Assembly: GCA_964017145.1 (NCBI GenBank)
Contig: OZ024841.1
Span: forward strand, 744,001 to 808,000
Direction: 5' to 3'
From: Agrocybe praecox
Lineage: Eukaryota; Basidiomycota; Agaricomycetes; Agaricales; Agrocybaceae
Length of the DNA: 64,000 bases
Shown: positions 1 through 12,055 of the stretch, piece by piece
How the letters are laid out: the number at the start of each line of letters is the position of its first letter
Position numbering within the stretch: position 1 is the first letter of the stretch
Translations under genes and position numbers: made by a program
The notes under the pieces: generated by a model
The model's input: the letters and a program-made list of their open reading frames with translations, nothing else
The model's database searches: none
What the model was told of the DNA's origin: nothing

Positions 1-1560
1 TTGGAGGTTGCAAAAATGGAGATGAAATTGGGTTGAGCAGACTTGCTGACAGAACAAAGTTGCCAGAAGTAAGATCACTGGAAGGCATGATTGGGCTGGC
101 AACTGGGGATGATGTTGGCGAAAAATTTAGCAACTGCAAGTGAACAAGACTATCTTCGTCAGAAGAGATGGAGGGCAAGTGAGAGTGAGTGGAAAAAAAA
201 GAGACTTCAAGAGGAGTAACAACCCTCCAAATAAATTGTCTCTTAGAGTTGCGAGGAGGAATAGCTGTGACAAAAGAATGCTTGAGGCAGTAGTGCCAAA
301 CGAGCTGAAAGTTATGAAGTATTAAAAAAGACGAGGCAAAAACAGACAAGAGTGGAGCCCTTATATACTGTGCTGGGCAGCCAATCTGAGAACTGTGGCT
401 TAAAGCCATATACAATGCTATATACATGAATGAGGGAAGGAATGCAAAGGTGGATGAAAGAATGGGATAGCAGTCAATGCAAGTCTTTATCAAGACACAC
501 TGGCAAGGAGTGGCTCTATCAAAATAGAACCTGATCATTGTGTGCATTGATCAGTCCATAGTACATGTAATGAGTATGAAACATAAAGCTGATAATCTGT
601 CCTAAATTTCCTGCTATCACAGAAATTGATGACTAGAAAATTGATCATATATTTTGTATCTCAAAGGTGTTATAAAATATAAGTACTGACCCCCAGATTA
701 GCCATTTGGAATATGGTGAGACCATACATAGTTGATCTTGATCTTGACAATGGTCCTAGCATAGAAGTAGCAATTTTCTGTGACAAGCAAGTACTTCTTT
801 TTTTATGTCATGTAGGGTGTTTGCTAGTACAGCAAGCTGGAAGAGGGGGTGACCAGATGTGAGTGAAAGGGGGGTGTAGATGAAAAAGGAGGCAAGAGTG
901 GGGAGTAGATGGAGACAGATCTGATCTTCTTGATTAATTAGCCAAAAGGAATGGAAAGATATAATGCCAAATGGTGCTGACTGATCTAAGAGATGTCTCC
1001 ATAACTATATTCACCATAGTAATCACTGGATCCAGTGATTCAAAAGGTATATTGTACAGTGAGTACAACCATTATCCAAGCTAAAGTTGGCAGTCCATAG
1101 GACAATCAGAACAAGGAATCAAAAATAATAAGCAATAACTCACAGAGGATAATCAGAATTGGTTCTAGCTTTCTTAGCTTGAAGGCAGAGATTAGGACAA
1201 TTTGCTAGTAATCCAAAAGATCAGTCACAAATGAGTGTATTATACAAATAAAAAGACCTACCTGCCATGATAGATTGACCACAAGAAATGCTATTTTTAA
1301 CAAAAATAAAAGTGGTGGTGGTTCAAGTTCAAGAGAGGTTGCTATAGATTACAAAGCAATCCTGCCTTGAATATCATGAATGACATAAAAATTACATAAC
1401 CCACTTGAACTGCTCAATTCAGAAACAAACTACCAGAATCTCAAGGGAGTAAGAAACACATATTTGTAAGTATTATAGAAGGCTACATAATATTTTAGTG
1501 GATAAATACAGTTAAATGCATGCATAGAGAGGGACTGAGGTATTAAAGAAAAGAAGGAAA
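1..1560. other. CpG-depleted gene-free stretch, probably decayed methylated repeat
   Basis: I see no gene here. By eye only about half a dozen CpG dinucleotides occur in the whole stretch, nearly all in the first 350 bases, while the sequence directly after about 1570 has several CpGs per line. TG and CA are common. In fungi that methylate repeats at CpG this is the usual mark of an old silenced transposon. No terminal repeats or recognisable coding remains are visible, so the element type is unknown. Confidence 0.55.
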
Positions 1561-3964
1561 AGAAAATCTAGGACATTCCGACCCTAATTACCCAACACGT
1601 TCGACAAGAAGTTCGATTGAAAATTCTGGAATGCCGAGCGTACTTGCGAGCGATTCAGTAAAAGGATATAGGTCAATATATACATAAATGATATAAAATG
1701 GAAAAACGGAACGAGGACAATTTGACGCGAAGAGAAAAGAAATAGAGAAATGTTCGATACAAAGCGAAAACAAGAATGAAGATATTTCCAACGTCGTCTG
1801 CGCCTGGTGCCGTTGCCGAATCTTTAACGCACCCATATCAAAGTCCGCGTACTCGACATACTGCTCTTGCGGCTTGCCCAGCGGGATCAGCACCGTACGA
1901 GTTACTCGTGTGCGGGTGCATCGCATTGGCGTCGACGCCCGAAGGACTACCATCATTGACCTCTGCGCGCGGATATGGGCATGCGTACGTACAGGTGCAG
2001 GTGCTGCTGCTGCTGATAATGCAGATCATAGAGCGATCTGAACGGCGACGGACGGGTAGGAATCCACGCCGCTGTTATCACCAGCACGGTCACCCCATGT
2101 TACTGCTATTGGTATTGTTCATCCCGGCGATAGGACCCACGGAACTCTCAGCACCAGAAGCCGCACCAGAAGGACCGTAGATGCCTACACACTGCTGCAG
2201 ATGGTGGGCGTACTGCACATACGTGGCCATATCGTAGGTCGAATTCGGATCGACGACGCCGCCGGTAGTAGCAAGGGCATCGTCAAAACTCTGGAAGAGG
2301 AAGGTGCAGGCGATTCAACGGTCGATGCTGAAGGCGATTCGATACTGATGTTGATGTTGATACTGAGGACGTGGAATACGGGAAGCTGACGCCGGCGAGA
2401 GCTGTATCAGTGCCCGAATGCAAGTGCGAATGAGAATGTGAGTGGTGATGCTGGTGTGAATGAAAGTGCGAGTTGGTGTGTAGGTTGAATCCGAGGATGA
2501 ATTGCCCTCAACGGTGTCACAGGATCGACCAGATCCAAACCCGTACCCAGGACGGTCGAGCCAAATCCTAACGACGATAACCCGTGTTCGTCCAGCGCAG
2601 GCGCAGACCCCAACCCAGCCGACGATGCTCCACCATCACCACCTCCACCATTTCCACCAACGGAACCAGGACTCGTAAACGAAAAATATCACATTAGAGT
2701 TCTGGGATCCGTATCCACGAAAGAGTCTCATCCATTGTCCATGATCGCCTTGGAATGGGCCGTGCAGACGAAGCGCGCCGGCGGCCCTATGAACTTTGAG
2801 GAGTGATGTTCATGTAGGACGTCGAGTCGTCGGCGTCATTAACATATTCGTAGAAGAAACCCGATGACATGACGGGGAACTAAGGCTGTGGGACGAATAG
2901 AAGGTAGAGTCTGGTGCGTTGGGGTGGTTCGGGTCGTTGTTTTGGATCGGAAGGGCAAGGTTCCTCTAGTTCTCGTTGGCCACCGCCACTGATGTGGAAG
3001 CAGTATACTGCGTAATGAAAAGATTTATAAAGAACTTGAGGGCATCGTTCTGCTTATCCGGCGCCTGATCGAACTGATGCTGCTCCATGCTGACGGTTGA
3101 GAATATTCGACGATGCAAAGAAGGGTATTGAATGTAATCTGTTTCCAGCTCCTTCATCTGCTTTCTGCCTTCCCAGGATATCGAACCATTCGTCACGGAG
3201 AGGAACGGATGCCGACCGATGATGATACGCTGCGTGGTGATGATGCAGATTCTGGGGTCCAAAAGATGTCGTTAGAGGGGGCATGGGCATAGTGAAGTTG
3301 GAGTGCTGTCGTCGGTCCAGCCCAGAATTTCCAAGGCCAATTTCATAGGCGGTGTGCTGGTGGTGCCGGTGATCGTTTGGTCAGCGATGCTAGCCCTGTA
3401 CGCTGCAGATCCCAAATTGCAAGAGCAAACTCCCTTCCTCCCAGAAGAAGCTGTGAGAGGCTACCGGTTGCGGACATCGCTGATCGCAGCCAGGGCTTGC
3501 TGTGGCTACCGGTTCCACGATTCGTACCCAAACAAGCCGAGAGCGCATACGGTATGAATGGCTTTTCACTAAGCTGATAGTGACTGATCAGGACAAGAAA
3601 TGGTCAGTACTGCACGAAACGGCGAAATCAACACACCACAAACCTTGGTAAATATGTGCTATCCTTCAAGGTCGAGCAGCTGCTGACGACCGCTTCCCAA
3701 CTGTATCTAAACATCATCCGCGCATTCTCCCCCTTAAGCACACCTTCCTTAACGAATGTCACTTTCAACGTCGATTTGGGACGAATGATGCAGTGTGCAT
3801 TGGCGTTCGGTACGGACGAAATGCGAGCATGAGAACAAGTGAAGGTGGGCTACTGTCTCTGCTGCGGGACATGGCAAAGCTCGAGAGTCGAACAATGAAA
3901 GTGGAATGGAGCATGAAATGAATCAAAGTCGTTGATGGTGGAACTGGCGAGACGATGGTTGGCG

Positions 3965-4904
3965 TAGACCTGTAACAGTTCTGTCTATGAGGTTTGCGGA
4001 GCAAACTGTCGATAGACAGACCTGAGAATCTGGGTTTGAATTCCTGATGCAGAGCGGAGGTGGTCCCGTGGCATCACGTGTAGGGAGCCCACCCTAAATA
4101 CATTACAAAACTTTTGTAATGAAATAACTTGTATTCTAAGATCTCGAAATAGACCACCGTTCTGACTGGTCGTCCACAATATCTTTTTAGTTTTCGTTGC
4201 ACTTTTGCTTCCCATGCCTCAAGAAAACTATTCCGGACAGAATACAACACAACATAATTTTCACGATGAAAATTCCAATATTCCGACCCCTGGGATAGGC
4301 TCGAAACGTGTCCCAATGGAACTATGGCCCCACGTGTAATTGTAAACACCAATAGGCACGCTCGCAAGCAAATGGCTTCTTGAACCGAATCTAGTTTCGA
4401 AAAAAAATCCTGGCTTGGAAGACGCCCAGAATCTATCACCAGTAAGGCGAAATAAACAACATCTGTGTTCGTTAGTGTACGTATTGCGTGTATAATGCCT
4501 CCAACTACAGATTCTGTCATAACGAGGCTCGGGTTCAACCTCTTCAAATAATGCTCGGCAGAAATTCTTGAAAACTCGGGTCTTGATGTCCGAGTGTTGA
4601 GAGAATCTTGAATGGGTAATAAATTGTCCATTGCGAGAGGAAGGAAGGAGAATGGCCACGCGAGCCCATTGAAAGACGCGTCGCGTCAACCCTCATAGAG
4701 ACGCGATCGTTCGTTGATTAACCATTATAAATTTCATTACAAAACTTTTGTAATGTATTTAGGGTGGGCTCGATACACGTGATGCCACGGGACCACCTCC
4801 GCTCTGCACGGTTATTTTCTTACCAGATTCTCCGGTCTGTCTATCGACAGTTTGCAACACCGGCTCGCCGGGCCTCTGTCATAGACAGAACGGTCACCGG
4901 TCTA
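3965..4904. mobile_element. Mutator-like (MULE) element, non-autonomous, long inverted repeats
   Basis: The element is bounded by inverted repeats of about 155-170 bp. The left arm starts TAGACCTGTAACAGTTCTG and the right arm ends with the imperfect complement. Both arms share the tract GCAGAGCGGAGGTGGTCCCG and an inner ATTACAAAACTTTTGTAAT palindrome. The flanks carry a perfect 9-bp direct repeat TGGTTGGCG at 3956-3964 and 4905-4913. A 9-bp target duplication with long inverted repeats is the hallmark of the Mutator superfamily. No transposase is encoded, so it would depend on a MULE elsewhere. The homologous block Q has no insertion at the matching position (near 23095). Confidence 0.8.
4074..4631 (-). 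CDS. Passenger ORF inside the MULE, unknown
   Basis: A 185-codon reading frame starts with ATG at 4631 and runs into the left inverted repeat. I recognise no domain. Residues are mixed rather than low-complexity, for example an internal GGIIHAIRTLTNTDVVYFAL stretch. A second frame on the same strand (4261-4689) is also open over 142 codons, which weakens the coding case. It could be a fragment of a host gene captured by the element (Pack-MULE-like) or a chance open frame. No splice sites or upstream promoter outside the element are apparent. Confidence 0.25.
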   Translation of the reverse strand: MDNLLPIQDSLNTRTSRPEFSRISAEHYLKRLNPSLVMTESVVGGIIHAIRTLTNTDVVYFALLVIDSGRLPSQDFFSKLDSVQEAICLRACLLVFTITRGAIVPLGHVSSLSQGSEYWNFHRENYVVLYSVRNSFLEAWEAKVQRKLKRYCGRPVRTVVYFEILEYKLFHYKSFVMYLGWAPYT

Positions 4905-5499
4905 TGGTTGGCGGGTGTCAGTCGGACAGCGTGGCAGTGCAATGGTCTGATTAGATTAGATAGAATAGAGTTCCTGTCAGCGCGACGCGCATAGCAGAAT
5001 TTTCTTCAACCTTGACTGCTACTGCCACCTTGCGATGCTGCTCGACGCGTATCCGAAACAAACTACTCTAGTCCGAGCCATACTGGATGGCTCCAGCATG
5101 TATCACAAGCATCTGAACCTGATAGGATTCCCAAAGATGGGATAAGTACCGGAGGTGCTGGTGCGCGCTGAATGGAAGTTGGAACGCGCCGAGCGAATAG
5201 ATGAACAGGCGTTCTGGTTATGAAAAGGCATTTAGCGAGGAGGGGGGATATATCATGAGAGGACTTGGTCCTCCCATTTGCTGTCTCTTTCGTTCTTCAG
5301 TGGCCTCGTCTTGGGTACCTGATTCATTGCGAATAGGAAAATGATTTTGGTCACCCAGGCTGGCTCCTTCTCAGAACCGCCTCGAGCCTCGATAGGATGC
5401 GGATGGGTGTGATGGATGTCTGTCCATGTATCGTTCCTATCATACGTACTCCGTCCTCCCACATTCCTCAGCACGTGGAATTTTGCATTTGCATCGGCT

Positions 5500-6700
5500 C
5501 GGGTTATTGAATATCGAATATTGAATGTCGTTTCTCCCGTCCAATCGAATGGGCGGATGCTGTTGTGAACATGACTGTGAGGGAGGTGGTTGGACGAGCG
5601 AGCGGGAAGGATTCCTGAGAACGACGGGATGGAATGATTGGGTTTCGCGGAGTGGAACGAGCTGCTATGTGTTCGCTCGGAAGGGAACGTGGAATGGAAT
5701 GTATGGAGGGATGCATCATTAGACGGGTGTTATGAAAAGGGATGGAGCATGGATTGATAGACGGTCGGGCTCTGTGGACAGAGAGTTGAACCAGCGAGCG
5801 AACTTGGGCGGATGGATAGGGGTGGGTGGCTCATATGCATAAGCATGGATGGGACGAAATGGGAGTCGATTGTTTGGAACGCTGGCGTCTGGGTTTTTGT
5901 GATTGGAGCACCTCTGCGTCTTTCCGCGTCGTCGTTTAACATTTTCCTCCACTTTTACTTTTCCTCTTTTATTCCTTCATTCCTTCCTTCATTCTTTTTT
6001 CCTCTCCGTTCCCCCTTTTTTCTCACATAGCCGCTCATTCGAACAGCGGTTTCTTTTTTTACCTATTTACTTTCAAGTTTCTCTTGTTTCCCGGCCATTT
6101 CCCCGCTAATTTTCTTTCTCTTTCTCTGACCTGAGTCCGCCTTTTTTCTTCTTCTCGGCCTTTTGTTTCTTCATTCTGACCAGCACTGTTCGACTGTCCC
6201 TTGCTCATGTCAACTATCCGGGCGCTTGTGTATCGTGGCAGCTACGCACGCACGCGCCCCCTAGTACGTCTCAATCTCATTCTTATTTTTTCGTCGGATG
6301 AATGATTGGCCCTATGTACCGCCGTCGTCGGCGTCGGGCGGCTTTTTTGTTCTTCTTTTTGCTCATTTATTCGTTAACTATACGATAAGGGATAGAAGTG
6401 TCCAGGTTGAAAGTTAGTGATGCAAGATGGTAGAGCTCATTGCGTCTGAAACGATGGGATGGGGTCACCACCGCCCACTGTTGGATGTTGGAATTTCGAT
6501 GCGTTGAAGAAGGCGTTAGCTCGTTGGGGTGGGGTGGTTTGGTTGTATGGGCGTAGGCAAAGAAAGGATATATGTACGTATGTGGCTGGAAATGGAAGGG
6601 AAGGCTGTTGTACTCACTAGAACCAGCTATTTGAATCCTTAGTCAAGAAGATCGATCCCATGGATAAAAGCAATTTGCACTCTTCGAGAAACGTTTCAAT
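5500..6700. other. Gene-free stretch with strong pyrimidine tract
   Basis: No supported gene. The + strand from about 5940 to 6180 is heavily C/T-rich with runs of TTCCTTCATTCC type, followed by a mixed tract. Pyrimidine tracts of this kind often lie just upstream of fungal transcription starts, and blocks R and A-D contain similar tracts. The short reading frames across it are low-complexity and disagree between strands. Confidence 0.4.
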
Positions 6701-6738
6701 CTCATCCATCTGGTAGGCTTCTGTAATAATTTCCTTGC

Positions 6739-6744
6739 ATTATA
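6739..6744 (+). promoter_or_regulatory. TATA box of the small gene at 6950
   Basis: TATAAA lies about 210 bp before the proposed ATG. The space between holds a presumed leader with one intron: donor GTAAGC at about 6821, acceptor ending GAACAG at about 6880. Confidence 0.45.
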
Positions 6745-6949
6745 AAGAGGGTTCATCCATTGGTTAAATCCCAGAGTCAACTCAGCTCATATACCGAAGT
6801 CACTCTGACTCTAACTAAAGGTAAGCTTTACCACTGGTTTAATATACATTCTTTCCACCGCCGCTAACTTCTCGAACAGTTACAATATCGTATAGCATTG
6901 CCTTGAAAATGTCCTAATCCAACCCATCGTCGTACTACCGCAGACCGGG

Positions 6950-7093
6950 ATGATCGTCAATGCTGAATACTACAGCAACGGTGCTAGGTCTGCACAACGT
7001 GAAGCACAGTTGGCGACTTACACCAACGGCAACGTTACGGTTACATACACTGTTGCGGATGGAAACAACCTCGCTGCGGACATCATCGTTTGA
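6950..7093 (+). CDS. Small protein of unknown function (47 aa)
   Basis: The frame ATG 6950 to TGA 7093 encodes a 47-residue polypeptide that begins MIVNAEYYSNGARSAQ and ends in an alternating hydrophobic/polar stretch (NVTVTYTVADGN), as in small beta-rich proteins. No signal peptide is visible. It is supported by a TATA box at 6739, a plausible leader intron, an AATAAA poly(A) signal at about 7267, and codon use unlike the surrounding AT-rich DNA. An intron may follow directly after the stop codon (GTAAAA at about 7099, acceptor TTCAG at about 7160). The reading frame is also open 5' of the ATG for about 16 codons, so an upstream exon cannot be excluded. I do not recognise the family. Confidence 0.4.
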   Translation: MIVNAEYYSNGARSAQREAQLATYTNGNVTVTYTVADGNNLAADIIV

Positions 7094-7289
7094 TGAGGTA
7101 AAACGTCTTTCACCTGCGTTACTTAATTTATCTTGCTTATTTTATTTATGGTATGTTCAGCATGTGGCCCTCTCGACGACTCGTAAATTGAAGATAATCA
7201 AGATATGATGCTCCAGCCTCTTAGTATGAATATAAGAACGATGCAGGCACTAGAATTAAGTTATGGTAATAAAAATGACGTAAGTCATT

Positions 7290-8201
7290 GTGAGCTCAAA
7301 AGAAAGGTGCAAAGTGAAGGGAAAACCTCTACGTGATGTGGTTGGTGGGACGTGGAAAAAAGGGGGAAGACATGTGACGGGAGGGGATACGATGATGATT
7401 TAAGAGTAACCTGCTGATAAGAGAAAGTTAGAAAAGGGGTCATATGTCACATCAAAAACATGGGAATGCGCACTTGACTGCGCTTCGAGGCGTGTATGTA
7501 TATGGCCATTTCCGAGTATACGCAAGGTGCGTATCTTACGTGATAATAGAAACACGCTCCTAGTATTTTGGTTAGTCTGCTATCTTATCAATAATCATAA
7601 ACGCCTACCCCGGGCCTGTCAGTGTCCAGTAAACGGAAGGAACTTCCCAAACACTAAGTAAAAGTTAATGAAGGGCACCATCCAAGTGTGCGCAAGAAGA
7701 GGTCTTGGAGCAATTCAATTCAGTAGCATCCTATGAGAAATTGAAAGGTATTAAGCGAGTTGTGTTATTCGGGAGTCACAACAAAATTTAAATGTCTGAA
7801 TAACACGGCAATTAATTTGCCACTGGTCGCTTCAAAGTATTCTAGGGTCGAAACATCATGAATCCAGAATTGGACATGAATCCGGTATCCTGGAATTTTT
7901 CAATACAACATACTCGTGACAAATCTACGGGAAGAGCGTTTCTGGTAATGAGCCCTTGATGATTATCAACAGCTTATTAGATTACCACACCGCTCTCCGA
8001 ATAGAGCCTATCGATAATACGAAGAGAGGCTGCCCTGATACTCGGTTTCTTGACCGTTTCTCATGATTGCAATTGGATAAATGGGCATTGAACGAATTTG
8101 GGAAGACTCGAGCCTATGCGAAAATGGAATTGAGCCGTATGTGACTCCTTCAGGATGTCGGAAGATAATCGCGCAAGACATCACGCGAGGGGGAGTCTTG
8201 G
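7290..8201. other. Gene-free stretch left of the integrase-type transposon
   Basis: I see no supported gene, RNA or repeat here. It is ordinary intergenic sequence that ends with the 5-bp target duplication GAAGT at 8202-8206. Confidence 0.5.
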
Positions 8202-8206
8202 GAAGT

Positions 8207-8575
8207 CTATGAGTGCCCGTTCGCACAAATAAACATTTTGATATATAGATAAGATTTGTACATTATCAACATATAATACACGGATTGTCTACCACATAGC
8301 ATAAGTTATCTACCAACCTTTTGGATTGTCTACCAACTTTTTGGATTGTCTACCAACTTTTCCGTATTGTCTACCAACTTTTTGGATTGTCCACCAACTT
8401 TTTGGATTGTCCACCAACTTTTTGGATTGTCTACCAACTTTTCCGAATTGTCTACCAACTTTTTAGAATTGTCTACCAACTTGCTCTATTATCTACCAAT
8501 TTTCTCTATTATCGACCACCCCCCTTACATTCTCTACCATATCAATTTTCATTATCTACCATACTCCGGTAATTT
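8207..8575 (+). repeat. Left terminal inverted repeat with about 13 subterminal 20-bp units
   Basis: After the 66-bp terminal stretch come about 13 imperfect units built on ATTGTCTACCAACTTTT, spaced 20-21 bp apart. The centre is nearly identical from unit to unit and the inner edge decays into ATTATCTACCA variants. Such arrays usually serve as binding sites for the transposase. Confidence 0.8.
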
Positions 8576-8901
8576 AGTTCTCAACCTGCCGTCCATGCCG
8601 CCCACGCTCAGTGATGAATTGATGCGTATTTCGGCAATATGTTGCCGTAGATAACCCGTAAATGAAATCAAACCCAGCTGCGGCGTTTCCCAGGGTCTAT
8701 TTTTACGACCGAGTTATCACAAGTCGACGTGATATGGTTGACACGGAAAGCACCGCATTCACAGGCTCGTAAGAGATGTAAATAAGTTAAAATCTATCAT
8801 AAGGTACCATTGTCAGTGTGTGAATTGAGCTACAAAAATAAGTAAGGGTATCTAAGTTGATACAAGATGTGAGATGACTTTGAACCCTCTTTTCCCTCAC
8901 C

Positions 8902-11066
8902 ATGTCACTCCCCCCTCTCCCCGCTAGCGATGTCCCATGGTCTCCTAACGTACGAAATGCATTCCGTGACATAAACGAACGCTTTGTTACGTGTAATGCA
9001 TACCTGAATTCTGGATCCCTAGACCATCATCGCCTTAAGCGTCATGCGAGTGTCTTTTTATCAGAGATATTCCCCGTTTTACTCCTTTTGGATGAGTGCG
9101 CACCTGAGGAGGGCCTTCCGGTTGAATGGTTAGAGGACATATGCAACCGTTGTCTTGAAGTATTCCATCTGCTTGATGAAAACCTCAAATCAATACAGGA
9201 CGAGTGAGTGAAATGCCAGCATTTTATAAACTTACAATAAACTTGATACCATACTATCTAGGCATGAGAACAATGTAACATATCCAAGCCCTGTTGCCAC
9301 GGGAAGGTCTGGAAGACGCGGCCGTCCCCGGAAGAACATCGATCCAACTATTATCGAGGAGACCTTAGGAGGTAACCGGCGGATATCACAGACGGCACTT
9401 GCAAAAATATTGGGCGTCCACAGAAACACTGTGCGAGCAAGAATGAAGGAACTTGGGGTCGACCGATCATACGCTGACATCCCGGACGAGGACCTTGACC
9501 GAATTATCAAGGAATATCGTGAAGAGAATCCAAACGCTGGGCGAGCTTATACCATGGGATATCTTCGCTCAAAATACTCCCTTCGAGTTCAGCGCCGCCG
9601 CGTGGTCGAATCTATGAACCGCGTTGATGCGCTCGGGCAGGCTATGCGTCGCCGAGTTGCGAAAAAGAAGAAGCGTCAGGTGTACAAAGTTCCTCGGCCC
9701 AATTCCCTTTGGCATATTGATGGGCATCACAAACTTATTCTTTGGGGAATAGTTATTCACGGTGTTGCTGATGGGTATACTAGGAAGGTGAGCGGGACCT
9801 TACTCTCTCGACCCAATTTATTTGACGTGAATTCTCAGGTAACGGGACTACGTGCAAGCACAAATAACACGGCAGACACTGTCCTCAAGATGTTCCTTGA
9901 AGCTATTGACAAACATGGTGTTCCATCACGCGTACGAGGTGATCGTGGTGGAGAGAATCGAGATGTTTCAATTTTGATGATATTACTGCGTGGTATCAAT
10001 AGGGCGAGTTTTATGTGGGGCTCATCAGTATTTAACACTCGCATTGAAAGGCTTTGGGTAGAGGTTGGCCGTCGCTTTGTCCGAGCATGGAGGGCTTTTT
10101 TTTTACGACTGGAGCGTCTACATCTCATGGATAGGAAGAACAAAGCTCATAGATGGCTTCTGCACCACCTTTTTTTAGACCGGATAAATGCTGACTGCGA
10201 CGCATTCTGCGCAGAGTGGAATGCTCATCCTATCTCTGGAGCTGGGGGAAACTATTCGCCTGATGTGGTATTGTTTAAATTTCTATTTATTTGTTATACT
10301 GACTGTCATGTGTGATTATAGGATATGGCATTAATGGGTTCGTTACAGAACGGATCATACGACGACGAGTGTACGGGAATGACTGCGGAAGAAATCAACA
10401 ATTTCTACGGATTTACCGCAGAAGGCGAACCACGTGTCGAGGTAGACAGCGCATCCGATGACGGCGAGCCTGCCAGTCAGAACAGTGATCTTGATGATGA
10501 AGGCAGTGGTATGGATTCGAGTGAATCTGAAAGTGACAGTGGGGAAGAAGATGAAAGCTACGAGGATGATGAGGACGATCAGATTCTCGACGTCGACATG
10601 GACGAACTCGATGAACACATGGATGACGAAAATGATTCTGAGATGGACGATCTATCCAGTGACTCGGAGGAAGATAACGACAATATTTTTGATGTATCAA
10701 CTGTTAAGTTACCTGTTAAGGGCTGCAGAACTACTTAAGCTTACATCCCTACAGGTAATCGACTCAAATATAAGGCACGACCCGGTTCCCGTGCCCTCTG
10801 GATCCTGTCCGTTTAATGAAACGGAACTTGCCTTGTTTAAACAGTGTTTAGATATCCTCGTAGAGACAGGCGACCTCCCTGACGGCTACGGAATTCTTCC
10901 CGATGAATGGGGAAGCGCCGGGTATCCAAAAACAGAGGTAATCTCTGTTGGGCTACAGCGAAATTCTTTTCCTGTGTCGTTACCGGATTCAAAATGGCGT
11001 CCTCGAGCAGAGGATTGGACACGCGGCTTGTATGTGATGAACTCTATATTTGGTAGCCGTGTATAG
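8902..11066 (+). CDS. Integrase-like (rve, DD34E) transposase, intact, 646 aa
   Basis: Model: exons 8902-9203, 9262-9787, 9839-10267, 10322-10693, 10755-11066; all junctions keep frame and have GT-AG ends. Residues 1-100 form a helical N-terminal region. Near residues 115-125 is an AT-hook-like GRRGRPRK, followed by a helix-turn-helix-like stretch (TALAKILGVHRNTVRARMKE). The catalytic core shows HIDGHHK (Asp254), GDRGGEN (Asp311) and RIERLW (Glu346), a D-D-E triad with 34 residues between the last two. An acidic Asp/Glu/Ser-rich linker (about residues 430-545) leads to a conserved C-terminal tail starting IRHDPVPVP. The second intron (9788-9838) is 51 nt with no in-frame stop, so retention would also give an open frame. 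The third donor has an alternative 3 nt upstream. It is the only clear gene in the element and is presumed to cut and join the 8207/12365 ends. Confidence 0.85.
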
Positions 11067-12055
11067 GCACTGTATTATTTATCTTTTTTTCTTGAGAAAG
11101 CGAAAACTGCTGATACGACTACGAGTGTGCAAAAAGAACCCAAAAAAATTCTGAGCATTCAACACATTAATTTACTCGACGATGAGTGGCGCGTTAAGGT
11201 GCGAGTGTGTTTCTTTCGCTCCAAACCAACCAGATATCAAAGGGGTAATGTGTAAGCTTCCAAGTAGCTTCTAACCACCTTGTAGTGTAAAAGCGAGACT
11301 ATGCGAGATGTAAAATGCTCAATACAATGGTAAAACATATAGTGAAGACTTCTGATGAGTTGAATAGTGAGAACCAATGTATTCTGTAGACTAAGAAATT
11401 TGTTACAAGTCTTTTATACTAATTGGCCTTATCTTTGAAATAAAATATTTAAAACATATGAAGAAAAGGAGAATAAAAGCAATATAAATTATTAGATTTA
11501 ATGAAGATTGTGAAACTGATTTTTCCTGGTTTTTAACGGGTCCGGGAACGTTACCACACGATGAGCGATGTGTTGAAACGACCAAGTCCATAGTTTTGAT
11601 GGCGTCCGGAACTTGCCGTGTGCCGATTTTGCCTGTGGCGTAACCATGGCGTCGGAATTGAGATTGAAAAACAGCTTGTGTAGGTGGATGAACGATGTAA
11701 TTAGATTGAAAAGGGGGAAAAAAAGAATGTAATGGAATGTAGACCAGAGCAAAAGTCCAGGGACTTCGGGGATCAGGGTGCGACGCGCCAGATAAAGCGT
11801 GTGATGTGCTTTGATGCGCACGTCCAAATCCGGATGTGGCTGTGCCCCCATTAGCGGACTTGGTCGAATTTCGCGTTTGGATAGCGTGCGTGCTCATCAC
11901 TGCAATACGTGGGCATTAAATATTTCGATTAGCAAGATGCCGTCCTTCGGCTTCATTGGATATACGCCGCCACTTTGCCGAAATGCGCATCAAATCTTGT
12001 GGTAAGACCAACCGGCTTGCACGGCATAGCTAAAATTTAGTAACCGAAGTATGGT
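11067..12055. other. Internal region of the transposon without clear gene
   Basis: Nearly 1 kb between the transposase stop codon and the right repeat array. On the minus strand two overlapping frames are open (11403-11900 and 11498-11851), but they are unlike anything I know and splice signals are weak. It may be a captured fragment or plain 3' flank. Confidence 0.4.

Larger units (their letters stand above)
1600..5500 (-). pseudogene. Block P: decayed minus-strand gene copy, interrupted by a MULE
   Basis: This block is clearly homologous to 20900-23520 (block Q) in the same orientation. Matching landmarks are GGACAATTT.ACGCGAAGAG (1714 and 20911), a peptide STYDMATYVQ on the minus strand (near 2240 and 21440), a HHHHAAY.HRSASVPL peptide (near 3230 and 22290) and CAGCGCGACGCGCATAGC (4978 and 23175). 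The minus-strand reading frames are broken by frameshifts that differ between copies, so neither looks functional. The encoded peptide is rich in Ser, Ala, Gly and His, as in low-complexity parts of regulatory proteins, but no DNA-binding domain is visible and I do not recognise the family. Block P contains a 940-bp insertion (3965-4904) that Q lacks. A short tract near 5150-5250 is also shared with block R (near 15690). Confidence 0.5.

Noticed and set aside
8321..8654. 83- and 102-codon frames at the left end of the transposon
   Set aside because: They are translations of the 20-bp subterminal repeat units.
11403..11900. 165-codon minus-strand frame inside the integrase-type transposon
   Set aside because: A second frame is open over the same bases, no family is recognisable and no convincing splice signals exist; left as an unexplained region.
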